Positions 51,356 through 58,057 of a stretch of DNA of 64,000 bases are shown piece after piece; position 1 is the first letter of the stretch, and every line of letters begins with the position of its first letter. A program made the translations under genes and the position numbers. The DNA lies in NCBI GenBank assembly GCA_046296295.1, contig JBKBLG010000012.1, positions 33,514 to 97,513 of the forward strand. The letters are read 5' to 3'. Under the pieces are notes generated by a model. That model was not told the DNA's origin. It saw only the letters and a list, made by a program, of their open reading frames with translations, and did no database searches. The DNA is from UBA10646 sp046296295. GTDB taxonomy: Bacteria > Bacteroidota > Bacteroidia > Chitinophagales > Chitinophagaceae.

Positions 51356-51369
51356 CATTTACCGTAAGG
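51356..51369 (+). repeat. Interspersed 14-bp element, exact copy
   Basis: In the rpsD-rpoA gap, 16 nt from the long hairpin. Confidence 0.95.
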
Positions 51370-51385
51370 TACAATGCGAAAACTG

Positions 51386-51432
51386 GTAAGCAATAAATGG
51401 TAAGTGATGAAGGCTTACCATTTATTGCTTAC
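51386..51432 (-). terminator. Long hairpin between rpsD and rpoA
   Basis: A perfect 19-bp stem (51386-51404 with 51414-51432) and 9-nt loop, 10 nt after the rpsD stop. The A/T-rich stem lacks a U-run, so it may attenuate or protect the mRNA end rather than terminate fully; rpoA must still be transcribed. Confidence 0.6.
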
Positions 51433-51441
51433 AATTATCTA

Positions 51442-52047
51442 TTACTTGCTGTACAATTCTACGATTAGTTGTTCCTTGATATTTTCAGGAACGCTTTCAC
51501 GTTCAGGATAGGTAATGAAAGTACCTTTCTTTTCTGCATCATTCCAGTCTAACCAGCTGAACTTTGGGTTTTTACCACGAATCATGCTAGTGATGCTGCT
51601 ATTGGCTTCGCTTTTTTCTTTGATGCTGATGATATCACCTGGCTTCAATTGAAAAGAAGGAATGTTAACGATTTCGCCATTCACTGTGATGTGCTTGTGG
51701 CTAACTAACTGACGAGCAGCAGGGCGACTTGGAGCAATACCTAAACGGAAAACTGTGTTGTCTAAACGAGCTTCTAAAAGCTTGATTAAGTTTTCACCGG
51801 TAACACCTTTAATACGTGCAGCTTCGGCAAATGTGTTACGGAATTGCTTCTCTAATACACCATAAGTGTACTTAGCCTTTTGCTTTTCACGCAACTGTAA
51901 TGCATACTCTCCTAAGCTTTTACGCTTACGAGCAGCACCGTGCTGGCCGGGAGGGTTACTGTTCTTACCTAACCACTTACCATTGCCCAAAATAGGCTCT
52001 CCGAAAATTCTTGAAATTTTGGTCTTAGGACCTGTGTAACGTGCCAT
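51442..52047 (-). CDS. rpsD: 30S ribosomal protein S4
   Basis: A 201-residue primary 16S rRNA-binding protein. It starts MARYTGPKTKISRIFGEPI, and the S4 RNA-binding domain reads RLDNTVFRLGIAPSRPAARQLVSHKHITVNGEIVNIPSFQLKPGDII. It is one of the ribosomal alpha operon genes. In some bacteria S4 represses this operon through a leader pseudoknot; no such structure is claimed here. The 160-bp gap before it holds a 9-bp hairpin. Confidence 0.98.
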   Translation of the reverse strand: MARYTGPKTKISRIFGEPILGNGKWLGKNSNPPGQHGAARKRKSLGEYALQLREKQKAKYTYGVLEKQFRNTFAEAARIKGVTGENLIKLLEARLDNTVFRLGIAPSRPAARQLVSHKHITVNGEIVNIPSFQLKPGDIISIKEKSEANSSITSMIRGKNPKFSWLDWNDAEKKGTFITYPERESVPENIKEQLIVELYSK

Positions 52048-52160
52048 AATTTATTTCATTCGATTTTTTTTGATTCGGCTCCTCGATCGGTAAAAAATCG
52101 TAAAAAATTAATCGGGAACCCTTTGTTAATGAAACCTTTCGGCTTTTATAAAAACATATA

Positions 52161-52193
52161 GGAAGCGAAATGTATTTGTAACAATTCGCTTCC
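52161..52193 (-). terminator. Hairpin between rpsK and rpsD
   Basis: A 9-bp stem GGAAGCGAA/TTCGCTTCC with a 15-nt loop, 14 nt after rpsK. No U-run; it may be an attenuator or a 3'-end stabiliser. Confidence 0.45.
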
Positions 52194-52207
52194 GTAAATA
52201 TTTGAAG

Positions 52208-52618
52208 TTATACTCTACGCTTCTTGGGAGGACGACAGCCGTTGTGAGGCAACGGAGTGATATCTTTAATCATGGTAACTTCTAAACCTGACTGTGCAAG
52301 GCTACGAATAGCACCCTCACGGCCGCTACCAGGGCCTTTTACATACACATCTACACGCTTTAAGCCGGCTTCTAATGCTACTTTAGCAGCATCGGCAGCA
52401 GCCATTTGTGCAGCATATGGCGTGTTCTTTTTAGAACCACGGAAACCCATTTTACCGGCACTGCTCCAGCTTATAACTTGGCCTTGCTTGTTAGTTAAAG
52501 AAATAATGAGATTGTTGAAAGTTGCACTGATGTGTGCATCGCCTTGAGCGTCAACTTTTACTACACGCTTTTTTGCGGCAGCTTTAGCACTGTTTTGTGC
52601 CTTGTTTGCTTTTGCCAT
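52208..52618 (-). CDS. rpsK: 30S ribosomal protein S11
   Basis: A 136-residue ribosomal protein of the 30S platform. Conserved core: GDAHISATFNNLIISLTNKQGQVISWSSAGKMGFRGSKKNTPYAAQMAA, GPGSGREGAIRSLAQSGLEVTMIKDITPLPHNGCRPPKKRRV. The N-terminus is a basic Ala/Lys-rich extension typical of Bacteroidota. Between rpsM and rpsD in the alpha operon. Confidence 0.98.
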   Translation of the reverse strand: MAKANKAQNSAKAAAKKRVVKVDAQGDAHISATFNNLIISLTNKQGQVISWSSAGKMGFRGSKKNTPYAAQMAAADAAKVALEAGLKRVDVYVKGPGSGREGAIRSLAQSGLEVTMIKDITPLPHNGCRPPKKRRV

Positions 52619-52739
52619 TGTTAAATTTTGAGGTAATCGTCTAAAAATAAACCGCCTCCTGCTGCATTAAGCTGCTATCCGGCGGGCATATCTAAAATAC
52701 GTCAGCCCACAACTTGTGTTTGTGAGCTGAAATAAATTA

Positions 52740-53120
52740 TTATTTCTTAGGAGCCTTTTTCTTACCGGCAACAGTTTTTCGCTTACCCTTACGAGTACGA
52801 CTGTTGGTTTTAGTACGCTGACCACGAACAGGCAACCCTTTACGGTGGCGAAGACCACGGTAGCATACAATATCCAATAAACGCTTGATGTTCATTGAAA
52901 CTTCACTACGCAAAGCACCCTCAACCTTTAACTCAGCGTTAATGAAATTACGAATGGCACTTAATTCATCATCATTCCATTCGTGCACTTTTTTATCGTA
53001 GCTGATTCCAGCGTTATCTAGTATGCGACGGGCAGTTGCACGGCCAATACCATAAATGTAGGTAAGACCAATTTCGCCTCTTTTGTTCTTTGGTAAGTCA
53101 ATACCGGCAATACGAGCCAT
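52740..53120 (-). CDS. rpsM: 30S ribosomal protein S13
   Basis: A 126-residue ribosomal protein of the 30S head that contacts tRNA and the 50S subunit. It begins MARIAGIDLPKNKRGEIGLTYIYGIGRATARRILDNAGI and contains RGLRHRKGLPVRGQRTKTNSRTRKGKRKTVAGKKKAPKK, the signature RGxRHR and a basic tail. Second in the alpha operon after rpmJ, with 41 nt between. Confidence 0.98.
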   Translation of the reverse strand: MARIAGIDLPKNKRGEIGLTYIYGIGRATARRILDNAGISYDKKVHEWNDDELSAIRNFINAELKVEGALRSEVSMNIKRLLDIVCYRGLRHRKGLPVRGQRTKTNSRTRKGKRKTVAGKKKAPKK

Positions 53121-53161
53121 ATTAGAATATCAATTTTTACCTTTAATAATTACTGCTGTGA

Positions 53162-53278
53162 TTAACCCTGACGTTGCTTATAACGAGGATTTTTTTTGTT
53201 AATGATGTACAGCTTGCCTTTTCTGCGTACAATTTTACAGTCGGCACTACGCTTTTTAACAGATGCTCTTACTTTCAT
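53162..53278 (-). CDS. rpmJ: 50S ribosomal protein L36
   Basis: A 38-residue zinc-ribbon-like ribosomal protein (MKVRASVKKRSADCKIVRRK... to ...NKKNPRYKQRQG). One Cys (C14) of the usual zinc ligands remains, a C-minus type L36. It lies between infA and rpsM in the standard order and was missed by a length cut-off but is unmistakable. Confidence 0.97.
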   Translation of the reverse strand: MKVRASVKKRSADCKIVRRKGKLYIINKKNPRYKQRQG

Positions 53279-53327
53279 AACAATGTTGTTATTGGTACTG
53301 TGCCGTTTGTACGGCAGTGTTTAAATA

Positions 53328-53546
53328 CTATTTATAACGGAAAATAATACGCCCACGGGTTAAATCGTACGGACTTAACTCAACGCCCACCTTATCGCCA
53401 GGTAGTATTCTGATGTAATTCATTCTCATTTTGCCTGAAATGGTGGCCAATATTTCGTGACCATTTTCAAGCTTAACTCTGAACATAGCGTTGCTCAAAG
53501 CTTCAATGATTACGCCATCCTGTTTAATTAGTGATTGTTTAGACAT
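53328..53546 (-). CDS. infA: Translation initiation factor IF-1
   Basis: A 72-residue OB-fold factor that binds the 30S A site and helps IF-2 and IF-3. Sequence: KQDGVIIEALSNAMFRVKLENGHEILATISGKMRMNYIRILPGDKVGVELSPYDLTRGRIIFRYK. First gene of the operon here; a consensus -7 box lies 16 bp before its start, so the leader is very short and no leader regulation is expected. Confidence 0.98.
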   Translation of the reverse strand: MSKQSLIKQDGVIIEALSNAMFRVKLENGHEILATISGKMRMNYIRILPGDKVGVELSPYDLTRGRIIFRYK

Positions 53547-53562
53547 ATCAATTTTCGGGCTG

Positions 53563-53570
53563 CAAAGATA
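53563..53570 (-). promoter_or_regulatory. -7 box (TATCTTTG) of infA and the ribosomal operon
   Basis: TATCTTTGCAGCC on the minus strand, 16 bp before infA, matches TAnnTTTG. Confidence 0.5.
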
Positions 53571-53660
53571 GAAGTATCGTGTGAAATAATAAAAGTTTTC
53601 AAAAAAAATTTACACAGTTTATGCCCAAAAGCAACTAAATATAGTTGTACCTTTCAAAAA

Positions 53661-53678
53661 ACCCTGCCAAAGCAGGGT
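53661..53678 (-). terminator. Hairpin after the first of two duplicated genes
   Basis: A 7-bp stem ACCCTGC/GCAGGGT with a CAAA loop. In minus-strand RNA it is followed by a T-run. Confidence 0.75.
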
Positions 53679-53699
53679 AATATTTGTTTTCAACACCTC

Positions 53700-54107
53700 T
53701 CATTGCATAGCAGCATCGGTAAGATACACCTTCGTCATCTGATGATATTGGTTTTGAAGCTGGTGTATAAAGCGAACTTTAGGGTTGTGCCTTCTATCTT
53801 CTCGGTACCACATATCTACGTGTTCATAATCGCCAAGTTTGTGTATGTGTAATCTAAAGGCTCCTTTTTTATATTCAATGTCGCCATCTTCGTAACGCTC
53901 TCTAAAAAATATAAGCTGTTTCAAACTTGTATCGTTCAATGGTATGGGGTAAATGTGTTCAGGTGTGTACCAAAACGGTTGTACATCGTTCTCAATACAC
54001 ACTTGTTTATCATCGGTATTTAAAGCTACCACTTCGCCTTTCGTGCGTACTCCTTCAAATTCTGCGAAAACATAATCGCCAATTTGTAGTTCGTTAAAGC
54101 GTAGCAT
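53700..54107 (-). CDS. Uncharacterised protein, downstream paralogue of a tandem pair
   Basis: A 135-residue soluble protein. It has a small N-terminal barrel (ELQIGDYVFAEFEGVRTKGEVVALNTDDKQVCIENDVQPFWYTPEHIYPIPLNDTSL). The C-terminal half has YKKGAFRLHIHKLGDYEHVDMWYREDRRHNPKVRFIHQLQNQYHQMTKV. The next gene upstream shares the same blocks, so the two arose by duplication. I do not recognise a family. The start is ATG 54107, which matches the neighbour's beginning; an ATG 18 nt upstream is less likely. Confidence 0.7.
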   Translation of the reverse strand: MLRFNELQIGDYVFAEFEGVRTKGEVVALNTDDKQVCIENDVQPFWYTPEHIYPIPLNDTSLKQLIFFRERYEDGDIEYKKGAFRLHIHKLGDYEHVDMWYREDRRHNPKVRFIHQLQNQYHQMTKVYLTDAAMQ

Positions 54108-54134
54108 AAGGCTTTGTTTTAGCATGTAAAGGTG

Positions 54135-54148
54135 CCTTACGGTAAATG
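54135..54148 (-). repeat. Interspersed 14-bp element, exact copy
   Basis: Between the two duplicated genes. Confidence 0.95.
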
Positions 54149-54177
54149 CTTTCGCTAATAAGCAAAGACAATAAAAA

Positions 54178-54205
54178 AGCCAACTCAGGTTAATTTGAAT
54201 TGGCT
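54178..54205 (-). terminator. Hairpin between the duplicated genes
   Basis: Ends AGCCAA/TTGGCT with a partly paired interior; minus-strand product is followed by TTTTTT. It probably ends the upstream paralogue. Confidence 0.6.
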
Positions 54206-54229
54206 CAGAATAATTTGGAGGGTAACCAA

Positions 54230-54637
54230 TTATACCATTACCCCTTTGGTAAGATGCACTTTCGTCATGTCATGATAATAATTCTGTAACTGATGTACAT
54301 ATTTCACAGCCGGGTGGTGCCTTCTATCTTCCCGATACCAGATATCAATATTTTCGAAATTACCTTCGTTTGGTACCACCAATCGAAAAGCACCTTTTTT
54401 GTATTTAATGCTGCCATCAGCTTGCTGCTCTTTAGTGAAGTTCAGCATCAACAGGCTTTCATCGTTCAGTGCAATAGGGTATAAATGCTCTGTGGTGAAC
54501 CAAAACTCTTGCACTTCGGTTGCAACACATACTTGCTTTTCATCGCCATTGAGGCGTGTAACTTCGCCCCACCATTGTTGGCCTTCGTACTCGGCCATGA
54601 GGTAGTCGCCTACCTTAATTTCATTGAATTTAATCAT
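54230..54637 (-). CDS. Uncharacterised protein, upstream paralogue of a tandem pair
   Basis: A 135-residue protein aligned end to end with its downstream neighbour. The shared blocks are KVGDYLMAEYEG, GEVTRLNGDEKQVCVATEVQEFWFTTEHLYPIALNDESL, IKYKKGAFRL and WYREDRRHHPAVKYVHQLQNYYHDMTKVHLT. The pattern of a small beta-barrel followed by a helical end suggests a binding domain rather than an enzyme. No catalytic motif or signal peptide is visible, and the function is unknown. Confidence 0.7.
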   Translation of the reverse strand: MIKFNEIKVGDYLMAEYEGQQWWGEVTRLNGDEKQVCVATEVQEFWFTTEHLYPIALNDESLLMLNFTKEQQADGSIKYKKGAFRLVVPNEGNFENIDIWYREDRRHHPAVKYVHQLQNYYHDMTKVHLTKGVMV

Positions 54638-54689
54638 ATAGCAGTCTTTTTATAGGGGTAATGTACAAAATTTATTAGAGAAATAAAAA

Positions 54690-54718
54690 GGTTGCTTTTC
54701 CTTACGGTAAAAGCAACC
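54690..54718 (-). terminator. Terminator of hmgA built around an element
   Basis: A 10-bp stem GGTTGCTTTT/AAAAGCAACC encloses CCTTACGGT. This is a one-mismatch copy of the 14-bp element (54700-54713) whose flanks have become the stem. Minus-strand RNA continues with a T-run. Confidence 0.75.
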
Positions 54719-54733
54719 ATACATGTGTACTAA

Positions 54734-54747
54734 CATTTACCGTAAGG
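54734..54747 (+). repeat. Interspersed 14-bp element, exact copy
   Basis: 5 nt past the hmgA stop, followed by the element-containing terminator. Confidence 0.95.
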
Positions 54748-54752
54748 TACTG

Positions 54753-55910
54753 CTACGCCATCCAACTTTTTGTATAATCAGGATTTTCAATAGCTAATGC
54801 AGCTTCTGTAAGTTGCAGTGGGTAGAAGGTATCTACCATTACTGCAAGTTCTTGTGTTTCTTTCTTGCCAATACTTTTTTCTACTGCACCCGGATGCGGC
54901 CCATGGGGTATACCGGCAGGATGTAAGGTTATCATACCTCTGGTTACGTTTTTACGGCTCATAAAATCGCCGTCAACGTAATAGAGCACTTCATCGCTAT
55001 CAATATTGCTGTGGTTATAAGGGGCAGGTATGGCTTGTGGATGATAATCGTACAAGCGAGGTACGAAACTACAAATCACAAAATTATGTGCCTCGAATGT
55101 TTGATGCACCGGCGGCGGTTGATGCACCCTTCCTGTTATTGGTTCAAAATTGTGAATGCTAAAGGCATAGGGGTAGCAACAACCATCCCATCCTACAACA
55201 TCGAAGGGATGATACCCATAGTGAATGTGGTACATCATTCCTTTTTTCTTCGTTCGTATTACAAAATCGCCAGCTTGGTCTATCGTTACCAATTGTTGGG
55301 GCTTGCGCAAATCGCGTTCGCAAAAAGGTGCATGCTCTAACAATTGACCGTACTTGCTTAAGTATCTTTTGGGGAAGGTGATTGGGCTAAAACTCTCAAC
55401 AATGAACAAGCGATTATTGGTAGTATTAAAATGAATCTGATAAATGGTACCACGCGGAATGTGTAGATAATCGCCGTAGGCAAAGGGTATTGCTCCATAT
55501 TGAGTTAACAGCTTACCCTCTCCTTCATGAATGAAGAGCATTTCATCTGCATCGGCATTTTTATAAAAATAGTTAGTGATACTTTCTTGGGGTGCTGCTA
55601 GTGAAATATGACAATCGTTATTCACTAAAATGGGGGTTCGACTTTCTAAATAGTCGGCCTTGGGCTGTACATTGAAGCCTTCGAAACTGCGATGCTTTAG
55701 CATTTTTTCTTCTGCTATGGTAGGTGCTACACTGTAAGGCGCTTCTACTTGAGTGATAACTGTTGGCGGATGGCAATGATACAGTAAGCTGTAATCGTTA
55801 CTGAAGCCTTCGGTACTGAAAAGTTGTTCTGAATAAAGGCTACCATCGGCTTTACGAAATTGAATATGGCGCTTATCGGGAATAGTTCCCAAGCTATAAT
55901 AATGTGGCAT
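54753..55910 (-). CDS. hmgA: Homogentisate 1,2-dioxygenase
   Basis: A 385-residue cupin-fold iron enzyme that opens the ring of homogentisate in tyrosine and phenylalanine breakdown. Seen elements: MPHYYSLGTIPDKRHIQFRKADGSLYSEQLFSTEGFSNDYSLLYHCHPPT, ADEMLFIHEGEGKLLTQYGAIPFAYGDYLHIPRGTIYQIHF, YHIHYGYHPFDVVGWDGCCYPYAFSIHNFEPITGRVHQPPPVHQTFEAHNFVICSFVPRLYDYHPQAIPAPYNHSN (iron ligands in HxxxE-like and HxH elements). No neighbouring fah or hppD gene; the rest of the pathway is elsewhere. Confidence 0.93.
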   Translation of the reverse strand: MPHYYSLGTIPDKRHIQFRKADGSLYSEQLFSTEGFSNDYSLLYHCHPPTVITQVEAPYSVAPTIAEEKMLKHRSFEGFNVQPKADYLESRTPILVNNDCHISLAAPQESITNYFYKNADADEMLFIHEGEGKLLTQYGAIPFAYGDYLHIPRGTIYQIHFNTTNNRLFIVESFSPITFPKRYLSKYGQLLEHAPFCERDLRKPQQLVTIDQAGDFVIRTKKKGMMYHIHYGYHPFDVVGWDGCCYPYAFSIHNFEPITGRVHQPPPVHQTFEAHNFVICSFVPRLYDYHPQAIPAPYNHSNIDSDEVLYYVDGDFMSRKNVTRGMITLHPAGIPHGPHPGAVEKSIGKKETQELAVMVDTFYPLQLTEAALAIENPDYTKSWMA

Positions 55911-56107
55911 AAGTGATACTTTCGTGTTTAATGAAAATCGACCAGAAAAATTGTGTTGTTACCTCACCAACCAACGCCGATCCATGGCTAGTGTAGCTAC
56001 CAGAAATACATATTTCCAATAACGCTTATCAATCCAATAGGTGAAATTTCTACAAAATGGCATGTAAGTGCATCGTTATACTGCTAAAGTAAAATATTTT
56101 GCCTGCA

Positions 56108-56608
56108 ATGAAAAGAATTGGACTTATGTCGGATACGCATAGTCATTTACCGCAAGGTGTTTTTGAGCATTTTGCCGATGTAGATGAAATTTGGCATGCC
56201 GGCGATTTTGGCGATATGCAGCTCATAACACAATTATCGAACTTTAAACCGCTGTGCGGTGTGTATGGTAATATTGACGGCCCCGATATTCGTAAGTACT
56301 TTCCTGAAACCAGATGCTTTATGGTAGAAGGTGTAAAGGTTTTGATACGGCATATTGGTGGGTACCCCAAAAAGTATGCACCGGGTATCAAAGCTTTGAT
56401 ACAACAAGAGCGGCCACAATTATTTATAAGTGGCCATAGCCATATTCTGAAAATTATGTACGATGATGCATTACAATGCCTACACATGAACCCGGGAGCT
56501 TGTGGCCAACAGGGTTGGCATACCGTTAAAACTCTCATTCGTTTTAGTATTGACGGTACCAGAATTTTCGACTGCGAGGTTATTGAACTTGGCAAACGTG
56601 GCCAATAA
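56108..56608 (+). CDS. YfcE/MJ0936-type metallophosphoesterase
   Basis: A 166-residue calcineurin-like phosphodiesterase with the metal-binding motifs in order: SDTHSHLP (D-x-H), GDFGDM (GD), GNIDGP (GN), GHSHILK (GHxH). A C-terminal variant of the GxxH motif is NPGACGQQGWH. The start is ATG 56108 (MKRIGLMSDTH); a TTG 9 nt upstream is possible. The substrate is a small phosphodiester, unknown. The conserved SHLPQG segment coincides with a one-mismatch 14-bp element. Confidence 0.92.
   Translation: MKRIGLMSDTHSHLPQGVFEHFADVDEIWHAGDFGDMQLITQLSNFKPLCGVYGNIDGPDIRKYFPETRCFMVEGVKVLIRHIGGYPKKYAPGIKALIQQERPQLFISGHSHILKIMYDDALQCLHMNPGACGQQGWHTVKTLIRFSIDGTRIFDCEVIELGKRGQ
56144..56157 (+). repeat. Interspersed element, one mismatch
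   Basis: CATTTACCGCAAGG; the element TAA is CAA here, so the frame reads HLPQG without a stop, in the metallophosphoesterase. Confidence 0.8.
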
Positions 56609-56611
56609 AAA

Positions 56612-56637
56612 AGCCCCAAAGCAGACGCATCGGGGCT
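56612..56637. terminator. Terminator between phosphoesterase and susD
   Basis: A 6-bp stem AGCCCC/GGGGCT with a 14-nt loop, T-run on the minus side (AAAAAA before it), between convergent genes. Confidence 0.6.
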
Positions 56638-56667
56638 AATTTGCAAAAGCAAACTATACTAGCAAGT

Positions 56668-57960
56668 TTAAAATGCAGGATCGGGCGGCGTGTTGGGGTT
56701 GCCATCACGCTCACGGAATGGATAAGGGAAGAAGTTACGCTTACGCTCAGCTATGGGGCGGCCAAAGCGGCGCATATCTTCTAACTTTAAACCACTTTGG
56801 TATAACTCGATACAACGGTTACGATATATCTGTTCTAACACATCGGCCTGTGTGGTTGGATTAACAGCAGGCAATTGAGCACCAATACCTAATGGATCTG
56901 CAGCGGCTGTTTTGGTTACTACTTTATTCAACTCTACCACTGCATTGGTAAGGTCGTTATTACGAGCTAAGCACTCGGCTTTAATCAAAGTGATTTCGCC
57001 TGGGTAATAAATTGGAATGGCAGCAGTAGCAGTATTATAAAAACCAGTAAGTCTGAAACGCGGTGCTACCGACGTATTAATGGCAGTATAAAACTGTACA
57101 CGACGATCTGCTAAATCAGGTGCAATGCTAGCAGGCAAGCCTAAGGTACTATCTACAGGTTGGTACACGTTGTTGGTACTTGTAACGGCTGCAAAAATGG
57201 GATTAGGATTAGCAGCATCGAAGTTGAACATGCCACGTTGAGTGATATCAACTGCATTAGCTGCCGCTAATGCAATATTATAATCGCCAGCAAATAAAGC
57301 ATAACGAGCTTTCAATGCTTGCAGGGTATTCACTAAGTTATGACCAGCAGGCATATCGGCATTAAAGCCAGCACTAATAGGATTCGCGGCCACTGTTGCT
57401 AATGCTTCATCTATAGCTGCAACGGCACGGCGAAAGCCATTAACCCGCGGACTGAAACTTACATTAGAACCCGTTGTGTCAGGAATACGCTCCCAATACA
57501 TAGATAAGCTACCTAAAGCTAATGCCTCCATAACAGTGGTATAAGCTATTAAACCACTCGCATAGCCACGGTCGCCAAGCCTACGAGCCGATGCTTGCAC
57601 CAAGTTAGCATCGTAAATGATTTTGTTTGCATTACTCCAAATATTAGCCAATACAGTGTTGGTAGGGTCTACAGCACTACCGCCGGTGCTAAACTGCAGT
57701 TCAGGAATGTTGCCAGCGTTACGTAACGATACCTCGTTGGTAACAAAACCAGTAGCTGTACTTAACCCATACACCGAGCTTCCCTGCCCTAAAGTGTATA
57801 AGCGTTGTAAGCCAATGGAAACCCCCATTAACCCTTTAGGGCTGCTATATACCTGATTGGCAGTTGCAGCATTTGGGTTTTCATAATCTTTTTTGCATCC
57901 AGTAGCCAGCAAGGCGGTAACTAAACCTGCGGCTGCTATATGTTTTAAATGCTTATTCAT
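56668..57960 (-). CDS. SusD/RagB family outer-membrane lipoprotein
   Basis: A 430-residue surface lipoprotein that captures a nutrient and passes it to the SusC-type porin upstream. The lipoprotein signal is MNKHLKHIAAAGLVTALLATGCKKD. The helical SusD body and C-terminal LEQIYRNRCIELYQSGLKLEDMRRFGRP, ending ERKRNFFPYPFRERDGNPNTPPD, are clear. ATG 57960 is chosen because it starts the lipobox signal. Two-gene locus with susC; no sigma/anti-sigma pair nor hydrolases adjacent, so the ligand is unknown. Confidence 0.92.
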   Translation of the reverse strand: MNKHLKHIAAAGLVTALLATGCKKDYENPNAATANQVYSSPKGLMGVSIGLQRLYTLGQGSSVYGLSTATGFVTNEVSLRNAGNIPELQFSTGGSAVDPTNTVLANIWSNANKIIYDANLVQASARRLGDRGYASGLIAYTTVMEALALGSLSMYWERIPDTTGSNVSFSPRVNGFRRAVAAIDEALATVAANPISAGFNADMPAGHNLVNTLQALKARYALFAGDYNIALAAANAVDITQRGMFNFDAANPNPIFAAVTSTNNVYQPVDSTLGLPASIAPDLADRRVQFYTAINTSVAPRFRLTGFYNTATAAIPIYYPGEITLIKAECLARNNDLTNAVVELNKVVTKTAAADPLGIGAQLPAVNPTTQADVLEQIYRNRCIELYQSGLKLEDMRRFGRPIAERKRNFFPYPFRERDGNPNTPPDPAF

Positions 57961-57974
57961 ATTTTTTCTTTTTA

Positions 57975-58025
57975 ATGTACCAAGCTGTTGTATTACTAGT
58001 AACATGTGTTGCGTCGCACACTTCA
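57975..58025 (-). repeat. Two-block repeat, copy B
   Basis: Between susC and susD. It shares TGAAGTGTGCGACGCAAC and AGCTTGGTACAT with copy A at 18781-18830. The flanks CTGTACCACAGTTG and CAACAGCTTGGTACA could pair into a stem enclosing it. Confidence 0.75.
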
Positions 58026-58057
58026 ACTGTGGTACAGGTATGAGCTATAAAACAGGT

